DNA of 39,250 bases, taken from Actinomadura sp. KC06. Its GTDB lineage: Bacteria > Actinomycetota > Actinomycetes > Streptosporangiales > Streptosporangiaceae. The position numbers and the translations under genes were made by a program. The stretch spans positions 1 to 39,250 of the forward strand of contig NZ_SMKT01000085.1 of assembly GCF_004348735.1 (NCBI RefSeq), read 5' to 3'. A model generated the notes under the pieces. It was not told where the DNA came from. It was given only the letters and a program-made list of their open reading frames with translations, and searched no databases. Below are positions 1 to 6,842 of this stretch, piece by piece (position 1 is the stretch's first letter; each line of letters begins with the position of its first letter).

Positions 1-1
1 C

Positions 2-136
2 CGCTGGGAAGTCCTCATAGACGACGCCACCGAACCCCTCCCCGAAGCTGACATCACCCGAATGACCGCCACCACAACAGCCGCCAATTTCCGCTTCCCA
101 CCCCTCCGCAACGGCACCCCCCACATCCCGACTTAA
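2..136 (+). CDS. C-terminal end of an unidentified protein (cut by window edge)
   Basis: An open frame enters from the left edge and ends at TAA 134-136, giving the last 44 residues (ending ...RNGTPHIPT). The other two forward frames hit stops early (TGA in frame 1, TAG in frame 3). The segment has no motif I recognise, and its codon choice (AAT, ATA, ACA) is less G/C-biased than later genes. The frame could be fortuitous, but its position at the edge and clean stop suggest the tail of a real gene. Confidence 0.4.
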   Translation, partial: RWEVLIDDATEPLPEADITRMTATTTAANFRFPPLRNGTPHIPT

Positions 137-192
137 TACCCCAAGCAAGAAATAAACGAATCACTCATATTCGCGGCGTGACGCAGCCCACG

Positions 193-210
193 TTCGACAA
201 TTTCGTCGAA
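193..210. promoter_or_regulatory. Inverted repeat upstream of the Rpn-type gene
   Basis: TTCGAC (193-198) and GTCGAA (205-210) form a perfect 6-bp inverted repeat with a 6-base spacer, in a 114-bp AT-richer gap. It lies about 40 bp before the start at 251. It could be an operator, or a weak hairpin followed by A residues (T residues on the minus strand). No function is shown. Confidence 0.3.
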
Positions 211-250
211 AAATCAAACGCACCAGCTCGAACATGGATACCGTCTCCGT

Positions 251-1123
251 ATGCCGACACAGGAGCACGACGTCTCGGCTGAACTCTTCCGCTGGTCCCC
301 CATGCTCGCTGCGGAACTGCTCACCGAGATGGGCGTCCATCTGCCGGACATCCGGCAGGCCCGGGACGTCTCAGAGTCCTTCACCGACCACAGAACGAAC
401 GAGTACAGGGCCGACGCGGCCGTCATCCTCGAAACCGCCCGCGGCCGTACGGGCGTGGTGGTCGAGGTCCAGCGCAAGAAGGCCGACGACAAACGCTGGA
501 CGTGGCCGCTCTACCTCGCGACCCTCCGCAACCGCCAGCGCTGCCCCACCGTCCTCCTGGTGATCGCCCCGGATCCCAAGGTCGCCGAGTGGTGCGCCAC
601 CGCGATCGATACCGGACATCCGGGGCACACGCTGACCCCGCTCGTCCTGAGCCGCGACCACGTTCCCCTGCTCAAGAACGCCGAGGAGATCGCCGCCGAC
701 CCCGCTCTGGGAGTTCTCTCCGCCCTGTTCCACGGCGACGGAGAGCATCAGAAGGAGGTCGTCCAGGCCGGCTTCGACACCACGAACCTGATGGCGGAGC
801 GAGGCGACGAACGCTTCAAACGGTACTATAACCATCTGATCGCAGTTCTTCCCGAGGCTGCGCGAAAGGCCCTGGATATGAAGATGAATACGGAATCGCA
901 GTACTCCTACTCCGAGTTCCTCAGCGAGGCGGCGGCCAAGGGAAAGGCCGAGGGTAAGGTCGAGGGGATCGCCGGGGCGGTGCTACGCGTTCTGAAGAAG
1001 CGTGGCATCGCGGTGACCGACGAGCAGCGCGAGCGAATCGTGGGCTGCACGGACGTCGAGCAGCTGGACGCCTGGCTGGACCGGGCGATCACCGCGCACA
1101 AGGCCGCCGACGTCTTCGACTAG
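251..1123 (+). CDS. Rpn/PD-(D/E)XK nuclease-family-like protein
   Basis: A 290-residue protein of a type common in actinomycete genomes and often annotated as hypothetical or transposase-like. The N-terminal half carries a plausible PD-(D/E)XK core: an acidic residue in RADAAVIL (about residue 54), then a hydrophobic strand ending in the E-V-Q-R-K of VVVEVQRKK (about 71-79), corresponding to the (D/E)XK position with Q in place of the middle residue. A helix with W, Y and R (RWTWPLYLATLRNR) follows. The C-terminal part has a charged AAAKGKAEGKVEG linker, as in Rpn/YhgA-like proteins, then a short helical end. Rpn relatives are recombination-promoting nucleases. Activity here is inferred only. 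The ATG at 251 has no strong ribosome-binding site. It stands alone and is not part of a visible operon. Confidence 0.6.
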   Translation: MPTQEHDVSAELFRWSPMLAAELLTEMGVHLPDIRQARDVSESFTDHRTNEYRADAAVILETARGRTGVVVEVQRKKADDKRWTWPLYLATLRNRQRCPTVLLVIAPDPKVAEWCATAIDTGHPGHTLTPLVLSRDHVPLLKNAEEIAADPALGVLSALFHGDGEHQKEVVQAGFDTTNLMAERGDERFKRYYNHLIAVLPEAARKALDMKMNTESQYSYSEFLSEAAAKGKAEGKVEGIAGAVLRVLKKRGIAVTDEQRERIVGCTDVEQLDAWLDRAITAHKAADVFD

Positions 1124-1297
1124 GACTTCGACGAGTGCTCACGGCCAGAAGGGTCCGGCCGTTGCAGGTGACGGCCGAGATCGTGGCGGGGACGGTGGCG
1201 GCGGAGCTGAGGTGAGGCCGGGTGCCTCTTCGGCTACGGGCGGCGGTCGGATGTGCCAGGCTTGGGGGGCTGTACCCCACCCTGAGGAGAACGTCCC

Positions 1298-2758
1298 GTG
1301 TCGCATGGCGGCCTGCCGGAGCGCATCGGCCCGTACCGGGTCGTGGACCGGCTCGGCGAGGGCGGAATGGGCACGGTGTACGCGGGGCTGGACGGGTCGG
1401 GACGCAAGGTCGCCATCAAGGTGATCAGGCGCGAGTTCGCCGCCGACCGGCAGTACCGCGCGCGTTTTGAGGCGGAGGTCGCGGCGGCGCAGCGGGTGCG
1501 GCCGTTCTGCACGGCGCCCGTCCTGGACGCCGACCCCGCCGCCGATCCGCCCTACCTGGTCACCGAGTTCGTGAACGGGCCGAGCCTGGACGCGGCCGTG
1601 GCCAAGGACGGCGCGCTTCGGGGCGCAGACCTGGAGGCCGTCGCGGTCGGCATCGCGACCGCGCTGACCGCCATCCACGACGCCGGGGTCGTCCACCGCG
1701 ACCTGAAGCCCGCCAACGTGGTGCTGTCCACGTTCGGGCCGCGGGTCATCGACTTCGGCATCGCCCGCTCCCTGGACGGGACGCGCCTCACCGCGACCGG
1801 CGGCATCGTCGGCACGCCCGCGTTCATGGCCCCCGAGCAGCTGGACGGACGCGGCGCGACACCGGCGTCCGACGTCTTCGCCTGGGGCGCGACGGTGGCG
1901 TTCGCGGCGCGCGGCGGGCCGTGCTTCGACGGCGCCTCGCTTCCGGCGGTCATCCACCAGATCATCAGCGGGGAACCGGACCTGAGCGGGCTGGACGGCT
2001 CGCTCCTCGAGACCGTCCGCTCGGCGCTCGCCAAGGACCCGGCGCGGCGGCCGTCCGCCCAGTCCCTGCTGGACGGGCTCATCTCCAGCGGCGTCCGGCA
2101 ACCCGCCCAGACCGTTGACCGGCCTCGGACGCAAGCCTCCGCGCAACCCGCAAGACCTGCGCAACCCGCACAATCCGTGCAGTCTTCGACGCAGGCTCCT
2201 GGGCAGCAGCGGACGCATGGCGCCGGGGGGTTCCAGGGGCCCGCGCTCGCCGCGGGGGAAGCGGAGGCGCTGGTCGAACGGCAGTACCGGCAGGCCGCGC
2301 AGGCCGGCGACCCGGCCGCGATGCGCAACCTGGCCATGCTGCTGAACGGGCAGGGCCGCACGGCCGAGGCGGAGACGTGGAGCCGGTACGCCGACGCGAT
2401 CGCCGCCCGCGGTGCCGCTTACCGGGAGCCCGCGGGCTACGGCGGTTATCCGGCGCAGTCGCCGTACGCGGCGTCCGGGCACCATTACCAGGCCGCTGCC
2501 GCCGCACATCATCCGCACGCCAAGCGGCCCGTCAACAGCCTCGCGATCTACGCGGTGTCCATGGGGGCGGTCGGCTTGATCACGTGCGGGCTCCCGTCCA
2601 TCCCGGCGATCATCGCGGGGCACATGGCGTGGGCGCGGCTGCGGCGCTCCGGGGAGCGCGGGCTGGGGCTCGCGGTGACCGGGATCGCGCTCGGCTGGGT
2701 CATGGTGGCGTTCTGGGCGATGGTCGCCTTCGGCGCGGCCCTCCCGGACGAGGCCTGA
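1298..2758 (+). CDS. Membrane-anchored serine/threonine protein kinase with TPR/Sel1-like and DUF4190-like tail
   Basis: A Hanks-type kinase of 486 residues. The kinase domain runs from about 11 to 265, with the glycine loop LGEGGMGTV (19-27), ATP lysine K41, catalytic HRDLKPAN (D135), DFG 152-154 and APE 178-180, so it should be active. A Q/P-rich linker follows, then about 45 helical residues (EALVERQYRQAAQAGDPAAM...) resembling a Sel1/TPR unit. The end has two hydrophobic spans (about 415-440 and 455-480) like DUF4190. No PASTA domain is present. GTG at 1298 is chosen because GAGGAGA lies 9 bases upstream. The substrate is unknown. The gene is monocistronic by spacing. A second kinase of similar design lies at 17885. 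Confidence 0.88.
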   Translation: MSHGGLPERIGPYRVVDRLGEGGMGTVYAGLDGSGRKVAIKVIRREFAADRQYRARFEAEVAAAQRVRPFCTAPVLDADPAADPPYLVTEFVNGPSLDAAVAKDGALRGADLEAVAVGIATALTAIHDAGVVHRDLKPANVVLSTFGPRVIDFGIARSLDGTRLTATGGIVGTPAFMAPEQLDGRGATPASDVFAWGATVAFAARGGPCFDGASLPAVIHQIISGEPDLSGLDGSLLETVRSALAKDPARRPSAQSLLDGLISSGVRQPAQTVDRPRTQASAQPARPAQPAQSVQSSTQAPGQQRTHGAGGFQGPALAAGEAEALVERQYRQAAQAGDPAAMRNLAMLLNGQGRTAEAETWSRYADAIAARGAAYREPAGYGGYPAQSPYAASGHHYQAAAAAHHPHAKRPVNSLAIYAVSMGAVGLITCGLPSIPAIIAGHMAWARLRRSGERGLGLAVTGIALGWVMVAFWAMVAFGAALPDEA

Positions 2759-2854
2759 CGCCCCCGGAAAATGCGTTGCGGCGGTTTCCCGGGTGCTGGC
2801 ACCGTGGACGACGTCAGCCCGTCCAAGACACGAGGCTTTGAGAGGAGGACCGGC

Positions 2855-2929
2855 CATGGCTCTGGAGCAGTATCGACTTCGACTGCCCTCGGCGTCGCGC
2901 GCCCGCCCCGGCCGGTATCCCGTCTCCTG
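2855..2929 (+). CDS. 24-codon micro-ORF preceding the tRNA cluster
   Basis: A short frame starting ATG at 2855, with an excellent Shine-Dalgarno sequence (AGAGGAGGA about 6 bases upstream), encodes a 24-residue arginine-rich peptide beginning MALEQYRLRLP and ending YPVS before TGA 2927-2929. It contains codons unusual for this genome: TAT twice, CTT once, CGA twice. The tRNA genes that begin 51 bases downstream have anticodons CAG, GAG and GUA, which would read its CTG, CTT and TAT codons. Too short for family assignment. It may be a leader peptide, a real microprotein or chance. The strong SD is the main support. Confidence 0.45.
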
Positions 2930-2979
2930 ACGATCTTCCGGTCGAGCCGCCGCGAGTGACGCCCCTCGCGAATCTTCTC

Positions 2980-3053
2980 GCGGCTCTACTCCAACAGGCA
3001 GAGAGGCCACTCTCAGGAAGTGGATGTTCCGGGTTCGACTCCCGGGAGCCGCA
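2980..3053 (+). tRNA. Atypical tRNA, anticodon CAG (Leu) with short variable loop
   Basis: Folds as a 74-nt cloverleaf. The acceptor GCGGCTC pairs fully with GAGCCGC, followed by discriminator A3053. T8 and A9 are present. The D-arm is CTC/GAG with CCAACAGGCAGA-type loop residues. Anticodon stem CCACT/AGTGG closes the loop CTCAGGA, giving T33 and anticodon CAG. The variable loop is ATGTT (5 nt). The T-arm CCGGG-TTCGACT-CCCGG is perfect. CCA is not encoded. Ordinary bacterial tRNA-Leu has a long variable arm, so this is a class I body with a leucine anticodon. True charging identity is uncertain. Confidence 0.75.
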
Positions 3054-3058
3054 CGCAT

Positions 3059-3131
3059 GCCTCCGTAGTCCAACGGCAGAGACGGCAGCATGAGGTGCTG
3101 TGCGCTGGGGGTTCGAATCCCTCCGGAGGTA
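3059..3131 (+). tRNA. Atypical tRNA, anticodon GAG (Leu) with short variable loop
   Basis: A 73-nt cloverleaf 5 bases after the previous tRNA. The acceptor GCCTCCG pairs with CGGAGGT, leaving a G1:U72 wobble at the end of the helix; the discriminator is A. The D-arm GTC/GAC has the same CCAAC.GGCAGA pattern as its neighbour. Anticodon stem GCAGC/GCTGT has loop ATGAGGT, giving U33 and anticodon GAG. The variable loop GCGCT has 5 nt. T-arm GGGGG/CCCTC has one G:U and loop TTCGAAT. It again lacks the class II arm expected of tRNA-Leu. The shared D-arm shows that the two genes are related. Confidence 0.72.
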
Positions 3132-3181
3132 CGAGCGCGGCCGCGGTGGTCGCGTGATGCGGGCCCTGGCGGTCCGTGCTT

Positions 3182-3266
3182 GAGGCGGCGCCGACGTTCG
3201 GAGAGTCGGGTCCGGCTGTAACCCGGTTGCCATCGCGCTGAGTGGGTTCGAATCCCACCCGCCTCA
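3182..3266 (+). tRNA. Atypical class II tRNA, anticodon GTA (Tyr)
   Basis: An 85-nt gene. Acceptor GAGGCGG/CCGCCTC is perfect, with discriminator A3266. T-arm GTGGG-TTCGAAT-CCCAC is perfect. The anticodon loop CTGTAAC sits on a TCCGG/CCGGT stem with a U:U mismatch at the base, anticodon GTA at 3218-3220. A 14-nt variable region fits the class II form of bacterial tRNA-Tyr. The D-stem can form five pairs (CCGAC/GTCGG) around a loop holding GG. Positions 8 and 14 read C rather than the near-universal U8 and A14, so the tertiary core is unusual. It may be specialised, phage-derived or decaying. Confidence 0.65.
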
Positions 3267-3354
3267 CCGTTGATTCGCTCGGTTTCACGGTCTGACCTGG
3301 GGGAACTCATAGGCGCGCATGCGCGGGGTCACCAGGTCATGACGGGGGGCGAGC

Positions 3355-3990
3355 ATGGGGTCTTGGCGAGGACACGTGATCGGCGGACTGATCCTGCTGC
3401 TCTGCGCCGTGGCATGCGGCAAGGGCGAAGAGGCGTCGCTGGCGACCACGCCCCTGCCGATGCAGCCGAGCGGCCTGGCCGTCGGCGGCGACGTCCAGCC
3501 CCAGGCGACGGACCTGGCGCAGACCCGCATCTCCAAAGCGCAGCTGCAGGAGATCGCGGCGGCGTGCCGCGAGGCGGTCGAGATCACGGACGCGGGCGGC
3601 GATCCGTGCGCCCGGTCCATCCGGGAGCAGTTCAAGAACCAGCGGCCGTGCCGGCCGGACTCGCCCTGCATGATCGCGCGCGAGACGAGCCACAACCCGG
3701 CGGGGATCGTCGAGATCAAGGACAGCTCCATGTGCGCGGGCGGGGAGGGGAACGTGTGCCTGCGGGTCGGGGTGAAGACCAGGACGGAGTTCTTCGACGT
3801 CGCCGCGACGAAACCGCCCGGGGCGTCGCCCGGCGGCGAGTCACCGCCTGGGGAGTCGACGTCGCCCGGCGGTGAGTCGCCGACGCCCGAGGGGCCGAGC
3901 GGCGAGACCGAGATCACTCCGGAGCCCCAGCCGGACAGCCCGGGAGACGGCCCGCCCGACGAGGACGGCCCCGGCCCCGGCGGGACCTGA
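3355..3990 (+). CDS. Secreted lipoprotein of unknown function
   Basis: A 211-residue protein with a lipoprotein signal: W/R near the N-terminus, hydrophobic core VIGGLILLLCAVAC and lipobox ending at C21. The mature part has a conserved-looking cysteine region (ACREAVE...DPCARSIREQF...RPCRPDSPCM...MCAGGEGNVC), suggesting disulfides. The last 60 residues are a P/G/E/S-rich low-complexity tail. I recognise no family. ATG at 3355 follows GGGGGGCGAG. The stop at 3990 is three bases before the next start, so the two genes are co-transcribed. Confidence 0.7.
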   Translation: MGSWRGHVIGGLILLLCAVACGKGEEASLATTPLPMQPSGLAVGGDVQPQATDLAQTRISKAQLQEIAAACREAVEITDAGGDPCARSIREQFKNQRPCRPDSPCMIARETSHNPAGIVEIKDSSMCAGGEGNVCLRVGVKTRTEFFDVAATKPPGASPGGESPPGESTSPGGESPTPEGPSGETEITPEPQPDSPGDGPPDEDGPGPGGT

Positions 3991-3993
3991 CCG

Positions 3994-4950
3994 ATGCCCG
4001 CCGAACCCTCCGCCGAACGGCCCGCCGAGCCGTCCGCCGAGCAGCCCGCCGAGCAGCCCGCCGAGGCGGGTGACGCGCCGTCCGGTGGGGACCAGGCGAT
4101 CGGACGGGTCGTCGAGATCGCCGGACGGGTGCTGGCGTCCACCGGTGTGCTGACGGCGATCCTCTACTACTTCGGCTACGTGCGCGAACGGGCGCTCTTC
4201 GCCTACTTCGGGATCGATCTCGGCACGGTCGGGTTCACGACGACGGACTACCTCGTCCTGAGCGCGGGCCCGGTGTTCTCGCCGCTGGCGTCCGTGATGG
4301 TCTTCGGTGTGGGGGCGCTCATCGCCCACCATCTCCTCGTCCATCTGATGCGCGGCGCGTCCCATCGCGTGCGGCTGCTGGTGTGCGTGCTCCTCACGAC
4401 CCTGGCCTTCACTCTGCTCACGATCGGCGCGGTCAGCCTGCACCGGCAGGCCGAGGACGCCGTCAGCGGGCCCTACCTGTCGCCCGCGGCGCTCGGCGCC
4501 GGGACCCTGCTGCTGGAGTACGTCGCCGAGGCCGCGACCCGGTACGGCGTGGCGCGGGGCGGGTGGTCGGAGATGCTCGCGTCCACCCGGGCCGTCCGGC
4601 GGCTGCTGCTCATCGCGCTCGCGCTGATCGCGGCCTTCTGGGCGACGGCCAACACGGCGCAGCAGCACGGCCTCGACGCGGCCCGCGCCATCGAGCTGTC
4701 GCTGCCGACCAGCCCCCAGGCGATCGTGTACACCCGGGAGCGCCTGCACATCACCGGACCCGGCGTCGGAGTGGTGCAGCTGGGCGCCAAGGACGCCGCG
4801 TTCGGCTACCGCTACAACGGCCTGCGCACGCTCGCGCACGTGGGAGGCCGCTGGTTCCTGCTCCCGGCCGGCTGGACGCGCCACAACGGCGCGACGGTCA
4901 TCCTGCTTCCCGACTCCACGAAGGACGTCCGGGTCGATCTGGCTCCCTGA
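3994..4950 (+). CDS. Multi-pass membrane protein of unknown function
   Basis: 318 residues. The N-terminus has an E/P/A repeat (AEPSAERPAEPSAEQPAEQPAE). Four or five membrane segments follow: around 48-62, 85-112, 125-150, 160-180 and 200-220. The soluble C-terminal ~90 residues end VRVDLAP. The motif FGYVRERALFAYFGIDLGTVGF, just after the first segment, resembles uncharacterised Streptomyces membrane proteins I have seen. It starts 3 bases after the lipoprotein stop, so the two are likely an envelope pair. The catalytic role is unknown. Confidence 0.7.
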   Translation: MPAEPSAERPAEPSAEQPAEQPAEAGDAPSGGDQAIGRVVEIAGRVLASTGVLTAILYYFGYVRERALFAYFGIDLGTVGFTTTDYLVLSAGPVFSPLASVMVFGVGALIAHHLLVHLMRGASHRVRLLVCVLLTTLAFTLLTIGAVSLHRQAEDAVSGPYLSPAALGAGTLLLEYVAEAATRYGVARGGWSEMLASTRAVRRLLLIALALIAAFWATANTAQQHGLDAARAIELSLPTSPQAIVYTRERLHITGPGVGVVQLGAKDAAFGYRYNGLRTLAHVGGRWFLLPAGWTRHNGATVILLPDSTKDVRVDLAP

Positions 4951-4966
4951 CGGCGCTCCCCGGCCG

Positions 4967-4995
4967 TTGCATCCGACCCCGCGCTGAACTAATGT
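4967..4995 (+). promoter_or_regulatory. Sigma-70-type promoter of the TetR gene
   Basis: TTGCAT (4967-4972) and TAATGT (4990-4995) are separated by exactly 17 bases and match -35/-10 consensus well. Predicted transcription begins near 5002-5004, at the GTG of the TetR frame, implying a leaderless mRNA. The ATG at 4992 would then lie inside the -10 and cannot be the start. Confidence 0.6.
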
Positions 4996-4997
4996 CT

Positions 4998-5009
4998 GGA
5001 CACGTGTCC
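4998..5009. promoter_or_regulatory. Perfect 12-bp palindrome, probable TetR self-operator
   Basis: GGACACGTGTCC is a perfect palindrome covering the predicted transcription start and the GTG start at 5004. TetR-family proteins commonly bind palindromes at their own promoters, so autorepression is the natural reading. TGTC/GGACA half sites are visible in the flanking TGTCTGGACACGTGTCCGG. Confidence 0.6.
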
Positions 5010-5588
5010 GGTAATGAGCTGACGACCGAGCCCACCCGCCGCCGCCTCACCGAGCGGCAGGCCGACACCGTCCGGCGGCTGACGGACGCCGCCGTGGCGG
5101 AGGTCGGGGAGACCGGCTACGAGGGGTTGACCGTCCGCAACGTGGCCAGGCGCGCCGGGGTCGCCCCTGCCACCGCCTACACCTACTTCGCGTCCAAGAA
5201 CCATCTGATCACCGAGGTGTTCTGGCGGCGGCTCAGCGCGCTGCCGCAGGTGGACGCCGACGGGACGCTCCGCGAACGGGTCGTGGCCGTCCTCCGCGAG
5301 ATCGCGCTGCTGGTGTCGGACGAGCCCGAGCTCGCCGCGGCCTGCACCACCGCGCTGCTCGGCACCGACCCCGACGTCCGCGAGCTGCGGGTGCGGATCG
5401 GCGTCGCGATCCGGGACCGGCTGCGGGCGGCGCTGCGCGAGCACGACGATCCGAAGATCCTCGGCGCGCTGGAGCTGGCCTACACCGGCGCGCTCGTGCA
5501 CGCGGGCATGGGCTACACGTCCTACGCCCGCATGGCCGACCGGCTCGCCGAGATGGCGGAGCTGATCCTCCCCGACCCCGCCGACTGA
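5004..5588 (+). CDS. TetR-family transcriptional regulator of the cyp51 locus
   Basis: 194 residues. An N-terminal TetR HTH (about residues 20-70) has the typical YEGLTVRNVARRAGVAPATAYTYF pattern, recognition helix then the Y-F-x-S-K end. The C-terminal helical ligand domain is variable. Start: the in-frame ATG at 4992 overlaps a promoter -10, so GTG 5004 is preferred as a leaderless start. It precedes CYP123-like, SDR and CYP51 genes, as Rv0767c does in Mycobacterium. It probably controls itself and the downstream operon. The effector is unknown, perhaps a sterol or lipid. Confidence 0.85.
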   Translation: MSGNELTTEPTRRRLTERQADTVRRLTDAAVAEVGETGYEGLTVRNVARRAGVAPATAYTYFASKNHLITEVFWRRLSALPQVDADGTLRERVVAVLREIALLVSDEPELAAACTTALLGTDPDVRELRVRIGVAIRDRLRAALREHDDPKILGALELAYTGALVHAGMGYTSYARMADRLAEMAELILPDPAD

Positions 5589-5641
5589 CGAGTGCCGATT
5601 GACGAGGGCCGACCGACGAGGGCCGACTGACGAGGGAGCAG
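5586..5641 (+). repeat. Four 14-bp tandem repeats between tetR and the first P450
   Basis: Units at 5586, 5600, 5614 and 5628, consensus (T/C)GACGAGGGCCGAC. The first unit begins at the TGA stop of the TetR gene. The last runs into the ribosome-binding site GAGGGAG of the P450. The middle two units differ by one base. The period is not a multiple of 3. Confidence 0.85.
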
Positions 5642-5643
5642 CT

Positions 5644-6840
5644 GTGGGCACCGCCGCGCAGGTCTCGTACAGCCCGTTCGACTATGCCGTCCACGAGGAT
5701 CCCTACCCGTTCTACGCGCGGCTCCGCGAGGAGGCGCCGCTGTACCGCAACGACGAGATCGGCTTCTGGGCGCTGTCCCGGCACTCCGACGTGTCCGCGG
5801 CGTTCCGTGACCACGCGACGTTCTCCAGCTCGCACGGCGTCTCGGTGGAGCCGAGCGCCTGGGGCCCGCACGCGCACCGGACGATGTCGTTCCTGGCGCT
5901 CGACCCGCCGCGGCACACCCGGATGCGGGCACTCGTCTCGAAGGGCTTCACGCCACGCCGGGTCCAGGAGCTGGCGGACGGGATCCTCGCACTGACCCGG
6001 CGGCATCTGGAGCCCGCGCTGGAGAAGGGCGAGTTCGACTTCGTGTCCGGCTTCGCCGGGCTGCTGCCCATGGACGTGATCTCCGAGCTGATGGGCGTCC
6101 CGGACGCGGACCGGGCGGAGGTGCGGCGGCTCGCGGACGCCGTCGTCCACCGGGAGGAGGGGCTCGACGACGTCCCGCCCGCCGGGATGGACGCGGCGCT
6201 CACCCTCGCCGGCTACTACCAGGACATGGTCGCCGCGCGCAGGCGCAGGCCGTCCGGCGATCTGACGTCGGCGCTGCTGGACGCCGAGATCGACGGCGAC
6301 CGGCTGGCCGACACCGAGATCATCGCGTTCCTGTTCCTGATGGTCGTCGCCGGGAACGAGACGACGACCAAGCTGCTCGCCAACGCCCTCTACTGGGGTG
6401 CGCGCAACCCGGCGCAGGTCGCGAAACCGTTCGGCGACCCGGCGCGCGTGGACGATTGGGTGGAGGAGACGCTCCGGTACGACACGTCCAGCCAGATGCT
6501 GGCCAGGAGGGTCGCGAAGGACGTCGAGCTGCACGGACGGCGGATTCCCGAGGGCGACCGGGTGCTGCTGCTGGCCGGCTCCGCCAACCGCGACCCGCGC
6601 GTCTTCGAGCGCGCCGACGCCTACGACCTCGATCGCGACACGTCGCGGCTCGTCAGCTTCGGCGGCGGGCGGCACTTCTGCCTGGGCGCCAACCTGGCCC
6701 GGCTGGAGGCGCGGATCGCGCTGACCGAGCTCGTGCGGCGCGTCGCGTCCTACGAGGTCGACGAGGCGGGCGCGGTGCGGGTGCACTCGGTGAACGTCCG
6801 CGGCTTCGCCGCCCTGCCCGTCCGGGTCGAGGTGCGGTAG
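5644..6840 (+). CDS. Cytochrome P450, CYP123-like
   Basis: A soluble bacterial P450 of 398 residues. Diagnostic motifs are present: I-helix VVAGNETTT (oxygen activation, A/G-x-x-T), ExxR in EETLRY, and haem loop FGGGRHFCLG with ligand Cys about 346. The N-terminus YSPFDYAVHEDPYPFYARLR is typical for class I P450s. GTG 5644 is chosen over the in-frame ATG 5599, because 5599 lies inside the tandem repeat and GAGGGAG sits just upstream of 5644. By synteny with Rv0766c (cyp123) next to cyp51 it is CYP123-like. The substrate is unknown. Electrons likely come from the ferredoxin at 8959. Confidence 0.88.
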   Translation: MGTAAQVSYSPFDYAVHEDPYPFYARLREEAPLYRNDEIGFWALSRHSDVSAAFRDHATFSSSHGVSVEPSAWGPHAHRTMSFLALDPPRHTRMRALVSKGFTPRRVQELADGILALTRRHLEPALEKGEFDFVSGFAGLLPMDVISELMGVPDADRAEVRRLADAVVHREEGLDDVPPAGMDAALTLAGYYQDMVAARRRRPSGDLTSALLDAEIDGDRLADTEIIAFLFLMVVAGNETTTKLLANALYWGARNPAQVAKPFGDPARVDDWVEETLRYDTSSQMLARRVAKDVELHGRRIPEGDRVLLLAGSANRDPRVFERADAYDLDRDTSRLVSFGGGRHFCLGANLARLEARIALTELVRRVASYEVDEAGAVRVHSVNVRGFAALPVRVEVR

Positions 6841-6842
6841 GC

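Noticed and set aside
1141..1162. ACGGCC/GGCCGT hairpin after the Rpn-type gene as a terminator
   Set aside because: Only six pairs with a 10-base loop and no T tract; common by chance at this GC content.
1139..3310. 723-codon open frame on the minus strand
   Set aside because: It runs antisense through a clear Ser/Thr kinase and all three tRNA genes; composition is that of a high-GC shadow frame.
4992..5003. ATG 4992 as start of the TetR gene
   Set aside because: It lies within the -10 TAATGT of a well-spaced promoter whose start falls at GTG 5004.
5233..6786. 517-codon antisense frame in the P450 region
   Set aside because: Shadow of tetR and the P450; R/G/A-rich with no domain.
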